Shown: positions 46,946 through 57,531, counted from the stretch's first letter. The stretch: DNA of 64,000 bases from Symbiodinium natans (GCA_905221605.1 CAJNDS010002696.1:1-64000), one strand, 5' to 3'. The notes: generated from the letters alone by a model not told the origin. Program-made: numbers and translations.

Positions 46946-46978
46946 GCCATCCCAGTGCAGCAAGACCAGATTAGCTGG
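46946..46978 (+). CDS. KH-domain protein gene, exon 6 (33 nt, start of a second KH-like domain)
   Basis: From AGCCGCAG to AGCTGG|GTAATG, phase 0 both ends: AIPVQQDQISW. With exon 5 it reads VEYVEE-AIPVQQDQISW, resembling the I-P-V-x-x-x-x-I-G-x-V/I-I-G start of KH domains. The next exon was not found. Confidence 0.55.
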
Positions 46979-47794
46979 GTAATGGGCGCCTTGTCTGACC
47001 TGTTCAGGGGCTTAGGGAAGGCGTTTTTTTTTTTTTTTTTTTTGGGGGGGGGGGTTAGGGTTTAGGGTTTAGGGTTTAGGGTTTAGGGTTTAGGGTTTAG
47101 GGTTTAGGGTTTAGGGTTCAGGGTTCAGAGTTTAGGGAGTGCGCGCTTCAGGGAGTTTAGGGTTCACGGTTCAGGGAGTTTAGGGTTTAGGGAGTTTAGG
47201 GTTTCGGGTTTGGGGAGTTTAGGAGTTCGGGGGTTTAAGGAGTTTAGGGAGCTTTCGGGAGCTTGGGGAGTTTCGCGGAGTATGGAGTTTCACCCTCAAC
47301 CCCAAACCCTAAGGCCGAAAGCCGAAACCCACCCTAACCCTCCTAAAACCCTAAACCCTTGACTTTGGTGTTAGGGTGATTGGGGCTTTAGGGTATTACA
47401 GCGTGCCCCAAGGGGGTTTTAGGGTTTTGGGGCATGAGGGCAGTAGTGCTTGGGTACTAAGGAAGCAATATAGGGGTCGGAAGCCCTAAACCCTCAACCC
47501 TAAACCCTGAACCCTAAACTTTTTGCCCTAAACCCTAAACCCTAAACCCTAAACCCTAAACCCTAAACCCTAAACCCTAAACCCTAAAGCCTAAACCCTC
47601 AAAACCCTATTCTACTTCATAAGGCCCCTTTGTTAGGGCCTGAGGGCTGGCTCTGCTCCGAACTCCTCAGCCCCATGACCCCCGATCCTGAACTCCAAAC
47701 CCCGCACCTGCAAGCCCTAAACCCTAAACCCGAAACCCTAAGCCTGTGTGAAAACCCTAAACCCTAAACCCTAAACCCTAAACCCTAAACCCTA

Positions 47795-47990
47795 AACCCC
47801 TAAACCCCTAAACCCCTAAACCCCTAAACCCCTAAACCCCTAACCCCTAACCCCTAACCCCTAAACCCCTAAACCCCAAAATTCCTAAACCCCTAAACCC
47901 CTAAACCCCTAAACCCCTAAACCCCTAAACCCCTAAAACCATAAACCCCTAAACCCCTAAACCCCTAATTCCCTAAACCTCTAATTCCCT
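47795..47990. repeat. CCCCTAAA variant array (8-mer)
   Basis: About 22 units with an extra C over the telomeric 7-mer, next to ordinary CCCTAAA on both sides. Confidence 0.9.
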
Positions 47991-49298
47991 AAACCTCTAA
48001 ACCTCCAAACCCCCAAACCCCCAAACCCTAAACCCTAAACCCTAAACCCTAAGCCCTAAGCCCCTAAGCCCCTAAGCCCCTAAACCCTAAACCCGCCATG
48101 CCAAGGAAAGAATGGCAGAACCATTCAAGGCTTCAAAGAAGCTGCAGGCCCGCCCGTGCGGATACAACCCGGCCTTATCCCTTCAACCCGGAAACCTATG
48201 GGTTTTGGGTTTTGGGTTTTGGGTTTTGGGTTTTGGGTTTGGGGTTTGGGGTTTGGGTTTTGGGTTTTGGGGTGTAGTGTTTACGGTTTGGGGTTGTAGG
48301 GTTTAGGGTTTAGGGTTATAGGTTATAGGGTTTAGGGTGTAGGGTCGTTCCTTGCGGTGGTGCGGGACAAAGGGCCCATGGACTCAACGTGATTGGATCA
48401 AGCCTCGGTTTAGGGTTTAGGGTTTAGGGTTTAGGGTTTAGGGTTTAGGGTTTAGGGTTCCTAGCCTCTGGGCCCTCACTATCCCCCCAACCCCCCTGGT
48501 CCCTGAACTGCCTCATCCCTATCCCTAACCCTGGAATCCCCCAAAAGCCTCCTTGCAGGTCCAGCAGAGTCACGGCCTACTGTACTGAGGTTTAGAGTTT
48601 AGGGCTTTAGGGGCTTAAACGTCGTCCACATTCTGGTCCCACCAGTTTGATCACTGATACCATGCGGCCTCTAAGATTTCGGGGTACGCATCACAAGGCC
48701 ATAAACCCTAAACCCTAAACCCTAAACCCTAAACCCTAAACCCTAAACCCTAAACCCTAAACCCTAAGCCATCATTGAGAGACCTGACCATGTCCTTCCA
48801 CGCCTACGGGCGTGGTACCTTGACTTTTTCCCATAGGATTACATCTCTGTCAGAAACTGTAGAATCCTCTCTGGGGAAGTCCTGTCCTGTGGGCAGAGAT
48901 TGAGGGTTTAGGGTTTAGGGTTAGGGTTTAGGGCTTAGGTCCCTATGCCCTTCGTGTTTTGGGGGGTCCTTATGAAAACTGAGTAGTAAGAAAAAGGGTA
49001 TGCTTAATAATCTTATTAAGGAGATACTGAGGATCCTAGATATGGTTGGAAAGTTCCCTAACCCCAAACTCCAAAATCCTAAACCCGACAACCCTAATCC
49101 TTGAACCCCAAACCCAAAAAACCCAAACCTAAACCCGAAACCCTAAACCCCAAAAAGCCTAAGCCCCTCTCCTCAAGGGACTCGAGCGAGAACCCCTGAG
49201 GTTGTACACCTGGGTTGTGGGGACCCTTGTTTCAAGTTTGAAGCCCTTTAGAGAACATAGGCGGGGCATGTATCCCCTAAGCCTTGAACCCTAAACTT

Positions 49299-49370
49299 TG
49301 GGATGTTCCCCCTTATATAACAGTCCTTAATCCCGACTAGAGACTGTTAGTATAAGGGGGAACAGCCCAA
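49299..49370. mobile_element. MITE-like palindrome, family E, copy 2
   Basis: TTGGGATGTTCCCCCTTATA at the left and TATAAGGGGGAACAGCCCAA at the right. Confidence 0.7.
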
Positions 49371-49618
49371 CCTAAACTCATGGGCAGGTTCCCCCCCCCC
49401 CCCCCCTAAATTAGGCTGAATTATCCCGAAATAGCCTTTTATTATGGGGGGGGAGTAGTATAGAGGGTGGTAGTTGGGGAACCCATGATAAACTGTATGA
49501 ATCTGCTAAACCCTTAAACCCTAAACCCTATAACCCTAAACCTTAAACCCTAAACCCCAAACCCTATAGCCCTAAACCCCAGACGCAGGGTTGAACCCAG
49601 AACCTGCACTCGCACCAG

Positions 49619-49682
49619 GCCTGGTGTACACGAGGGTGGACCAAGATAGAGAGCAGCTGCTGGTGTGCCTCAGCTTCAGATG
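49619..49682 (+). CDS. Candidate exon, unknown protein
   Basis: 64 nt from CGCACCAG to TTCAGATG|GTTTTGGG: LVYTRVDQDREQLLVCLSFR. Beta-strand-like; no family recognised. Confidence 0.45.
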
Positions 49683-50462
49683 GTTTTGGGTTCTAGGGCT
49701 TAGGGTGTAGGATTTAGGGTTTAGGGTTAAGGTTTAGGGTTGTAGGGTTAGGGTTTGAGGTTTGAGGGTTTAGGGTTCTAGGAGTCTGGGGTTATAGGGT
49801 TATGGGGCTATAGGGTTGTAGGGTTATAGGGGGTAGGGTTATAAGGCTATAGGGTTACAGGGTTATAGTGTTTCAGGGTTTTAGGGCTATAGGGTTATAG
49901 GGCTATGGGGTTTAGGGTTGTAGGGTTTAGGGTTTACGGCTCAGGGACAACCCTAAACCCTGAAGACCACGAGAGTACCTCCATGGCAAGCCAATAATGT
50001 CATTCGGCCCTACTGCTTTGCAACGGTTTGAACGGCCAGAATCAGGATCTGGAGCTTTTGGGGCTCAGAGTTTACACTACTGGCCCAACACACTAAACCC
50101 CAAACCCTAAACCCTAACCCCCAAACCATTCGCCGCTGGCATGACTAAGGTTGATTGCTTGCGCAGCTTACCTTTGGTTGGAGGGCTTTGCTATAGAAGT
50201 CCTGGGGTTTAGGGTTTAGGGTTCAGGGTTCAGGGTTTAGGGGTAACGGGGATACATGCTAGGCGTACAGCCTCTGGAGTACAAGTTTGGAACTACAATG
50301 CCTAAAGCCCTAAGCACTAAAACCCTAAGCCCCAAGACGCTAAACCTGGAGCCCTAAACCCCAAAACCCTTAACTCTAAACTCCAAAACGCTAGGCGGAA
50401 GCCTTAAACCCTAAACCCTAAACCCTAAAACCTAAACCCTAAACCCTAAACCCTCATCCCAG
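49683..50462. repeat. G-strand then C-strand telomere-like block
   Basis: 49683-49945 degenerate TTTAGGG and GGGTTATA variants; 50088-50130 and 50400-50455 CCCTAAA; ends CATCCCAG. Consistent with one intron of about 780 nt, possibly with an exon inside that I cannot resolve. Confidence 0.5.
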
Positions 50463-50510
50463 GTGTGGCCCACGGTCGGCAGTCGAGGATGCCATGGCTG
50501 CTTGGATATG
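50463..50510 (+). CDS. Candidate exon with C-x2-C motif
   Basis: 48 nt, phase 0, from CATCCCAG to GATATG|GTGAAA: VWPTVGSRGCHGCLDM. No partner assigned. Confidence 0.45.
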
Positions 50511-50994
50511 GTGAAAGGGGTTCTGGGCTTAGGGTTTAGGGTTTAGGGTTTAGGGTTTAGGGTTTACACCCTAAACCCAAGCCCTTAACCCTAAACTTGT
50601 GAGTTTGGGGCTCACGGGCTTTGGAGCTTCTTCAAGGCTTCAGGGTTCTGGGGTTTAGGATTGATAAGTTTAGGGTTTAGGGTTCTGGGGTTTAGGGTTT
50701 AGGGTTTAGGGTTCTGGGGTTTAGGATTTATAAGTTTAGGGTTTTGGGGTTTGGTTTTATAGGGCTTTGGAGTTGCTTTAAGGGTTTAGGGCTTAGAAGT
50801 TCAGGGTTTTGGGTTTTTAAGTTTAGAAAACTAGGGTTTTTGAGTTTAGGGTTTAGAGTTTAAGGTTTACAAAGTTTAGGCTTTAGGGTTTGGGGTTTGG
50901 GCTTAGGGATGAATGACCGATTTGGGTTTGGGTTTAGGGGTTTTGGGGTTTGGGGGTCTTGGGTGCACGCTTTCATCCTTTGGAGCTCTTCCAG

Positions 50995-51046
50995 TTTGTT
51001 GCAACCACTCAAGTGGTTCTCAGCGCCGCTGATGCGACAAGCAAAG
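50995..51046 (+). CDS. Candidate exon, unknown protein
   Basis: From CTCTTCCAG to GCAAAG|GTGTGT: FVATTQVVLSAADATSK. The frame continues open to 51276 (AFDQPANTPLSTHKRIQLII), so the exon may be longer. Confidence 0.4.
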
Positions 51047-52075
51047 GTGTGTACGCCTTTGATCAGCCAGCCAACACTCCGCTATCAACACACAAGAGGA
51101 TTCAACTGATCATTGCGCAGTTCGAAGGATTTCATAAAGCACAGGGCGCAAACGCAGTGGCATGCTTTTGCTGCACACCTGACGCCTTTGCGGTCGCAGG
51201 TGAGTTTCTCAAATCACGGAGCATTCCCCCTCCTGAGTCAGCTGGGTTCTCAAAATTTAAGCTCCGCCTGATGTGAAACCGGCCCTGACATGCGGATTTC
51301 AAGCGTGCGCCTCTGACAAGCTCACCCTTTCTGCTTTTGTCTGGTTTTGGGTTCAGGTTTTGGTCCCTAAACTTATAAACCCTAAACCCTAAACCCTAAA
51401 CCCTAAACCCTAAACCCTAAACCCTAAACCCTAAACCCTAAACCCTAAACCCTTAGGTTTTTTTTCGGCTTTGTGGCGTACCGGGTGCTCGTAGGTAAAT
51501 TCCTTCTAGGATTTTTCAGGGAGGGGGGGGGGGGGGGTATTTTGGGGGCCTGAGGGAAGCTTAGGGAGCCAGAGGGAGCAGCGGGGAGTTTTTGGGAAGT
51601 TTGGCCCCTTGAGCCCCCCCCCCTTAAGAACCATGTAATTCTTGCCCAGTTCGGAGGACACTCTTACTTTGGGGCTTAGGGCTCATCTGGTTTAGGGTTC
51701 ATAGGGTTAGAAGGGTGTTTAGGGTTTATGGGGTGTACAGGGTTTGCATGGTTTTCAGGGTTTACGGGTTTAGGGTTTCGGGGGATTTTGGGGGACTTTG
51801 GGGGACTTTGGGGGCTTTGGGTTGGATCTTCGGGTGCGACAGATTCGCCACGGCCCTGGCGAATCAAGGAACTAAGAGGGAATCTTATCAGGGACCTTAG
51901 GGGTTCTTTAAAGGTTATTTATAGGTGCGACTTAGGTATATGGGGACTATGTAAGGTTTATAATATAGGGGTTTATAAACGGTAATAAGACTACGGGCCC
52001 CCCCTAAACCCTAAACCCTAAACCCTAAACCCTAAACCCTAAACCCTTCTAGGGGTCCCTCCGTATACCCTGAAG
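51047..52075. repeat. Intergenic or intronic DNA with CCCTAAA arrays
   Basis: CCCTAAA 51376-51450 and 52000-52048; poly-G 51522-51537; poly-C 51617-51625; a G-rich degenerate stretch 51680-51830. No supported gene except the possible exon extension to 51276. Confidence 0.5.
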
Positions 52076-52141
52076 CGAAAGGCGCTGTTCGACACCCATT
52101 TGATGTACCACCCGGTCTTCCGTCAAATGGACGAGGCGACG
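52076..52141 (+). CDS. Candidate exon, possible start of a cyclic-nucleotide-binding domain
   Basis: 66 nt, phase 0, from CCTGAAG to GCGACG|GTGGCG: RKALFDTHLMYHPVFRQMDE-AT. The pattern L-x-x-x-x-F-x-x-M-D-E-A resembles the entry helix of cNMP-binding domains, but the match is short. It joins 52409 in phase. Confidence 0.35.
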
Positions 52142-52212
52142 GTGGCGTCTCTAGCTTGGGGCTTAAAGTTGAGGGTTGAGGGCTTAAAGGGCTTGGGGTT
52201 TAAGAGTTTTTT

Positions 52213-52243
<31 letters not shown>

Positions 52244-52408
52244 CATGATTTTTTTGCTGATCTTACTTGGATGGTTGAGGAGGGGGGCGGGTTTGGAGGG
52301 CTTTGTTAACCCCAGGCCTGGGCGAAAGCCCAAACCCTAAACCCTAAACCCTAACCCTAAACCCTAAACCCTAAACCCTAAACCCTAAACCCTAAACCCT
52401 TCAGCCAG
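52142..52408 (+). other. Candidate intron with T16-G17 tract and CCCTAAA array
   Basis: GTGGCG start; T/G junction tract 52206-52242; CCCTAAA 52333-52400; ends CAGCCAG. Confidence 0.5.
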
Positions 52409-52492
52409 GAGATGGAGAGTATCTTCGTCGAACTGGAGAGCTATGGCGACTGGGAGGCTCGAACGGAGTGCCTCGGAAAAAGTAACTCCAAG
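52409..52492 (+). CDS. Candidate exon followed by an exon-edge duplication
   Basis: 84 nt, 28 codons, phase 0, from TCAGCCAG to CTCCAAG|GTGCTT: EMESIFVELESYGDWEARTE then CLGKSNSK. Its end AAGTAACTCCAAGGTG (52480-52495) is repeated exactly at 52519-52534, with a short TTTAGGG run between. Confidence 0.5.
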
Positions 52493-53125
52493 GTGCTTAG
52501 GGTTTAGTGTTTAGGGTTAAGTAACTCCAAGGTGTTTAGGCGGTTCAGGGTTAGGCTTGGGCAGTGATCCCGCAGCCGCACCTCCTACCTCCATACTTGC
52601 TCTAGAAGTTGCGTCATCACTGACGTATTAAATTAATGCAGCCAAGGGGGATATTAAATACACATGGTTCTTTACGGGAACCCTGAAGCCTAAGCCCCAA
52701 CCCTAAACCCCAAACCGGAAACCCTAAACCCTAAACCCGAAACCCTAAACCCCAAACCCTAAACCCTAAACCCTTTAACATCTCGACTTGAGCAGATATC
52801 GTTAGCTGCCCAGCCTAACCCCGGGGTTCAGGGTTTAGGGTTTAGGGTTTAGGGTTTAGGGTTTGGGGTTTAGGGTTTGAACCCTACGCCCTAAACCCTG
52901 AAACCCCACCCCCTACTCATCTGGCTGGTTCTTAATAGGGAATGAGGTAATGAGGGCCATCTATCATCCCTTAAGGCGTATATATAGGGCCTGCATACCC
53001 TGCTAGAAACCAGGGGGTCATAAGTACCCAGAAGCCGGGAAGCCCTAAACCCTAAGCCCTAAGCCCTAAGCCCTAAGCCCCAAGCCCTAAGCCCTAAGCC
53101 CTAAGCCCTAAACACCACCGCCGAG

Positions 53126-53152
53126 GTGGAACAGTCCGCAGGAAGAGGACTG
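53126..53152 (+). CDS. Candidate 27-nt micro-exon
   Basis: VEQSAGRGL, phase 0, from CCGCCGAG to GGACTG|GTACAG. Preceded by a CCCTAAG variant array (53040-53112). Phase agrees with 52409-52492. Confidence 0.25.
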
Positions 53153-54062
53153 GTACAGAGGAGGCCAGCTTGATATAATAGGGGCCTTAATAATTAGAAA
53201 AGGGTTTTGGGGGTTTAGGGTTTAGTGTTTACGGTTTAGGGTTTAGGGCTACTAAATATAGGGGGCCTTACCAATTAGAATAGTTTTTTTTTTTTTTTTT
53301 TTTGGGGGGGGGGGGGGGGGGGGCGGGGGTTATTACAGTATAATAACTACATAGCGACCCTAGGGGAAAATAATTAGCAATTATTCCGATCCCTAAGTTA
53401 GGGCTCGGGCTTTTAGCTTTTAAGGGTTCTAGGGCAAAGACCTTCTTATAAAAGGCGTTTGGGCTATCTTTAGCCTAAGGTTTAGGAGGAAGTACAGCAC
53501 TAGTTTTTTGCTAGCCGTAAGAGACCATGCAAACCATGGCGAAGTAAGTCGCCAATGAAGTCCTGCGATTCTCAACTCCTGGTTGGGTTTTTGGGCCTTA
53601 AGGCTGTTCAGGGTCTATTTTGGGGTTCCCGGGAGCAGACATTTCATGCCAAACTCTTAAACCCTTACGCTTTTGAGCCCTAAACCCCTTACACAGTTGA
53701 ACCCTTATAAAACCCTAAACCTGAACTTTCCCCCTCGTTCTTAAAAGGGAATGAGGGAATTAGGTACCCAATATAATCCCTTAAAGGGTGCATGTAGGAT
53801 CCTAATTCCCTCATTCCCTACTAAGAAGCAGCCAGCTTTTGGGGTTCAGGGTTTTCAGAACCCTAGCACTAGAAGCATAAGCCGTGAGCCCGAAGCCTTA
53901 TTTACTAAACCCAAAACCACAAACCCTGAAACACTGGGCAAAAGGCCCTCAACCCTGAAACCCTGAAGCCCTCAGCATCCCGAACCTACCCCCTAAACCC
54001 TAAACCCTAAACCCTAAACCCTAAACCCTAAAACCCCCCACCCCTTGCCCCCCAACAACAAG
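53153..54062. repeat. Telomere-like DNA, T20-G19 tract, foldback at 53748
   Basis: TTTAGGG words 53213-53250; junction tract 53283-53325; foldback 53747-53825 (GGGAATGAGGGAATTAGGTA and its complement); CCCTAAA 53992-54035. No exon seen. Confidence 0.6.
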
Positions 54063-54107
54063 GCCGCAGCAAGGGCCGCTGGCAAAACTGGCAGAGCTGG
54101 AATGAAG
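54063..54107 (+). CDS. Gly/Tyr-rich protein gene, exon 1 of those seen
   Basis: From ACAACAAG: RSKGRWQNWQSWNE plus one base, ending before GCCGGA (GC donor). Joins the next exon in phase (N-E-G-Y-S-Y). Trp/Arg/Gly-rich, as in low-complexity RNA-binding proteins. The 5' edge could also be 54070. Confidence 0.5.
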
Positions 54108-55004
54108 GCCGGACCCTGAATTTCCTAGGGTTTAGGGTTTAGGGTTTAGGGTTTAGGGTTTAGGGTTTAGGGTTTAGGGTTTAGGGTTTAGGGTTTAGGG
54201 TTTAGGGTTTAGGGTTTAGGGTTTAGGGTTTAGGGTTTAGGGTTTAGGGTTTAGGGGGTTTAGGGTTTAGAGAGTTTAGGCTTTAGGTCTTAGGCTTTAG
54301 GCCTTAGGCTATAGGATCACTTTTTGGGATCCCTTTTCAAAGGGTGCCCGCAAAGGGTACCTTAGTTTCGGAAGGTGCCCATATTGAATGTAACGCTTAG
54401 GGTCGAGGGTTTAGGGTTTAGGGTTTAGGGTTTAGGGTTCAGGGATAATACAACAACATATTCCCTTTATTGCTTTTTTTATGAGGTAGCAATACATCCA
54501 GAAATTATAATCATGAACGATAAAGCAACATCAGAATATCATAGCATCAGAATGTATTAACACATTTCTGAAATAATATGACAACATAGCAATACTGCCA
54601 GCTAGGGTTCAGCTTTCAGAGGGTTAAGTTCACGGGACTACTTCGAGTTTAATTCTGGGTCCTTTCGGTTCTAGTTAGGCTTCCATTCGGGCTCTACACC
54701 CCAAACCCTAAACCCCAAACCCTAAACCCTAAACCCTAAACCCTGAACTCTTGATAGGGTTTTAGGGCTATTTTTCTGTGCAGGCTTGAGTGCCCACCTG
54801 CGAGAAGGAGAGCTCAAAGTTCTTCCCCTACCCCAACGCTCTAGGCTTAGGGTTTCGGGTTTAGGGCTTAGGGTTAGGGATTCGGGTTTAGGGCTTAGGG
54901 TTTAGGGTTTAGGGTATAGGGTTTTAGGGCATAGGGTTTAGGGTTTAGGGTTTAGGCACAGTCTCGCTTCTTCAGGTTTCGGGGGGTTATCGGGCCCTCG
55001 GCAG
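54108..55004 (+). other. Gly/Tyr-rich gene, intron 1 (GC-AG, about 900 nt)
   Basis: TTTAGGG array 54128-54270 (about 19 units) close to the 5' end; a unique AT-rich stretch 54440-54600; CCCTAAA 54700-54745; TTTAGGG 54850-54955; ends CTCGGCAG. Confidence 0.5.
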
Positions 55005-55084
55005 GCTACAGCTACAGCTACGGCGGCTATGGCGGCTACGGCTACAACGGCGACGCCCGACCTTCTCAGCCTTCTACGCGGGAG
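55005..55084 (+). CDS. Gly/Tyr-rich protein gene, exon 2
   Basis: 80 nt from CCCTCGGCAG to CGGGAG|GCCTTG: GYSYSYGGYGGYGYNGDARP then SQPSTRE. G-Y-rich tracts of this type occur in hnRNP-like and prion-like RNA-binding proteins. Phase 1 in, phase 0 out. Confidence 0.6.
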
Positions 55085-56279
55085 GCCTTGAAAACCCTAA
55101 GCCCCAAACTCTCTTAGCTTTAGGGTTTTGTTGTTTAGGGTGGGGGGCATACAGGGTTCCTGCCCCTAGGCCCTAAACCCTAAACCCCGAACTCTAAACC
55201 ACGTGGCAAGCTTCCTGAAGAGGAAGCCCTCAAACTCATTATTCTCCGCATTGCCCCCCTTCAAAAAAAAAACGAAAGTAAAAACGGAAACTGAACCTAA
55301 AACCTTATATTCTCTGTGTCATTTGTCGATGTAAACGCTCAAGCGAATGCGGAATTCGCTTCCTAGCTGGATTTGGAATCCGGCCGCTTTTCGCCTCAAA
55401 CCCTACATATTTGTAGGTTCTCAACCCGAAACCCTAAACCCTAAACCCTAAACCCTAAACCCTAAACCCTAAACCTTGAATTTTGCAATGAGGGACCCAA
55501 GGCCGGTGTCAAGAGGGGCCAAGGGCCCTAAGGTTTGGGGTTTAGGGTTTAGGGTTTAGGGTTTAGGGTTTGGGGTTTAGGGTTTAGGGTTTAGGGTTTA
55601 GGGTTTAGGGTTTAGGGTTTAGGGTTTAGGGTTTAGACGAAACTCTCCTCTTGTCTACCATGTGGTAGCTCAGAGGAGACTTAAGCGGGATGTATATGGG
55701 TAGTTCTCTAAATTCGGGTCCGCTTTCTGGGTCCCTAAAAGTATGGCACCTTTTTAAGAGGACCCCCCTAAAAGAACCTTAATTTAGAGAACTACCCATG
55801 TACTTTTCTGGATCCTCCCAGGGCGTACGGTTCGAGACTTGCGCCAAACATGCTCTAACCCTGAACCCTGAACTCTAAACCCTAAACCCTAACCCCTAAC
55901 CCCTAAACCCTAAACCCTAAACCCTAAACCCTAAACCCTAAACCCTAACCCCTAAACCCTAAACCCTAAACCCTAAACCCTAAACCCTAAACCCTGCTCT
56001 GGGAGAAGGTTTGGGCGAAATAGGGCTGCGCAACCCTCAGCCCTAAATGAAACCCTCAACCTGCAGCCCTCAAGCCTAAACCCTTTACCCTCTACCCTGG
56101 ACCTTAAACCCTGCACAGCCAACGGCCCTAAAGCCTGAACCCCAAAAGCTCACGTAAGCCCTCAACCCTAAACCCGTCACCCCGAACCCTCCCTGAACCT
56201 TAAACCCTAAACCCTAAACCCTAAACCCTAAACCCTAAACCCTAAACCTTACACCCTAGAACCCAAAACCCTGAACCAG
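55085..56279 (+). other. Gly/Tyr-rich gene, intron 2 with arrays and a family C palindrome
   Basis: CCCTAAA 55432-55475, TTTAGGG 55545-55635, MITE-like element 55696-55799, CCCTAAA 55870-55995 and 56200-56245; ends CTGAACCAG. Confidence 0.5.
55696..55799. mobile_element. MITE-like palindrome, family C, copy 1
   Basis: Perfect 18-bp arms ATGGGTAGTTCTCTAAAT and reverse complement. Copy 2 is at 63345-63439. Confidence 0.85.
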
Positions 56280-56366
56280 GAGCCGGCAGAGCACTCCGCT
56301 GGCCGCAACCGCTGGGACCAGCGGAGGAAGGGCGACCGAGAAAAGGGCGGCCTCTCTCCTGAATGG
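56280..56366 (+). CDS. Gly/Tyr-rich protein gene, exon 3
   Basis: 87 nt, 29 codons, phase 0 both ends, from TGAACCAG to GAATGG|GTTTGG: EPAEHSAGRNRWDQRRKGDR then EKGGLSPEW. Charged and R/G-rich. Confidence 0.55.
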
Positions 56367-57062
56367 GTTTGGGGCTTAGGGCTTAGGGCTTAGGGTTTAG
56401 GGCTTAGGGCTTAGGGCTTAGGGTTTAGGGTTTAGGGTTTAGGGTTTAGGGTTTAGGGTTTAGGGTTTAGGGTTTAGGGTTTAGGGTTTAGGGTTTAGGG
56501 TTTAGGGTTTAGGCTGCTTTTTCGTACGTAGTTTAAGTAAGGCTTTCTTAAAGGTATACTTCAGAGATTTTAAAACGGTAGTTCAGGGTTTTGTTCGGGT
56601 TCAGGGATTTAACCCTAAACCCTAAACCCTAAACCCTAAACCCTAAACCCTAAACCCTAAACCCTAAACCCTAAACCCTAAACCCTAAACCCTAAACCCT
56701 AAACCCTAAACCCTAAACCCTAAAACATAAACCCTAAACCCTAAACCCTAAACCCTAAACCCTAAACCCTAAACCCTAAACCCTAAACCCTAAACCCTAA
56801 ACCCTAAACCCTAAACCCTAAGCAGGCTCTATGTTTTCAAGCCTGCTTTCAGGGATGAAGCCGTAGACTTTGGGGTACATCAATGGGGTTCGGGACTTTG
56901 CCTTTCGCAGTTTGGCTTAGGATTCCAACCCTACAGGGTGGGGCCCCCTTACTATACTAACTGTAGTTAAGGGACTTATAACCCAATTTAGGGCGCTTAT
57001 AACTCTGCTTATAACTAGGGGGCCCCACCCTGTAAGCCCTAAACCCTGACGACGATGATGAG
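56367..57062 (+). other. Gly/Tyr-rich gene, intron 3 with opposing arrays and a family B palindrome
   Basis: TTTAGGG 56375-56515 (with GGGCTTA variants at its start), CCCTAAA 56611-56822 (about 30 units), MITE-like element 56932-57033; ends GATGATGAG. Confidence 0.55.
56932..57033. mobile_element. MITE-like palindrome, family B, copy 2
   Basis: Same 20-bp arms as 44574-44693; slightly shorter inside. Confidence 0.85.
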
Positions 57063-57140
57063 GTGGAATACATCGAGATTGTGGAGTTCACGTACACGGC
57101 AGAACCCACCCGAACCACTGACACTACAGATCCAGGCTAG
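57063..57140 (+). CDS. Gly/Tyr-rich protein gene, terminal exon
   Basis: Phase 0 from GATGATGAG: VEYIEIVEFTYTAEPTRTTD then TTDPG and TAG 57138-57140. The frame also reads upstream as acidic DDDDE, so the acceptor may be earlier. Acidic/Thr-rich C-terminus. Confidence 0.5.
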   Translation: MEYIEIVEFTYTAEPTRTTDTTDPG

Positions 57141-57531
57141 TTCCAGCGAGTCGGTGCTGTACCCTAATGAGCCCTAAATCCGAAGCTCCGACCCTAAAGC
57201 CCAAACCTCAGACCCCTAGACTCCTAAGCCCTGAACCTCTCACCCCGAAACCCTGAACCCTAAACCCTAAACCCTAAACCCTAAACCCTAAACCCTAAAC
57301 CCTAAACCCTAAACCCTAAACCCTAAACCCTAAACCCTAAACCCTAAACCCTAAACCCTAAACCCTAAACCCTAAACCCTAAACCCTAAACCCTAAACCC
57401 TAAACCCTAAACCCTAAACCTGAACCCTGAACCCTCAACCCTGAACCCTCAACCCTGAAAAACCCGAACCCCCTGAGGCCCTGCCGCCCCCCCCCCCCCC
57501 CCCCCCCCCCTCCCCCCTAAAACTCTCGAAG
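57141..57531. repeat. CCCTAAA array (57258-57420) and C28 tract
   Basis: About 23 perfect units, a short CCCTGAA/CCCTCAA variant tail, then poly-C 57486-57511. Confidence 0.8.

Larger units (their letters stand above)
46979..49618. repeat. Telomere-repeat block with long variant arrays
   Basis: T19-G11 junction tract 47025-47054; TTTAGGG 47055-47120; CCCTAAA 47525-47590; CCCCTAAA 8-mer array 47795-47990; TTTTGGG 48196-48240; CCCTAAA 48703-48768; palindrome E 49299-49370; poly-C 49389-49406. Weak exon-like segments at 48112-48195 (MAEPFKASKKLQARPCGYNP) and 48557-48587 (SRVTAYCTE) are not called. Confidence 0.65.
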
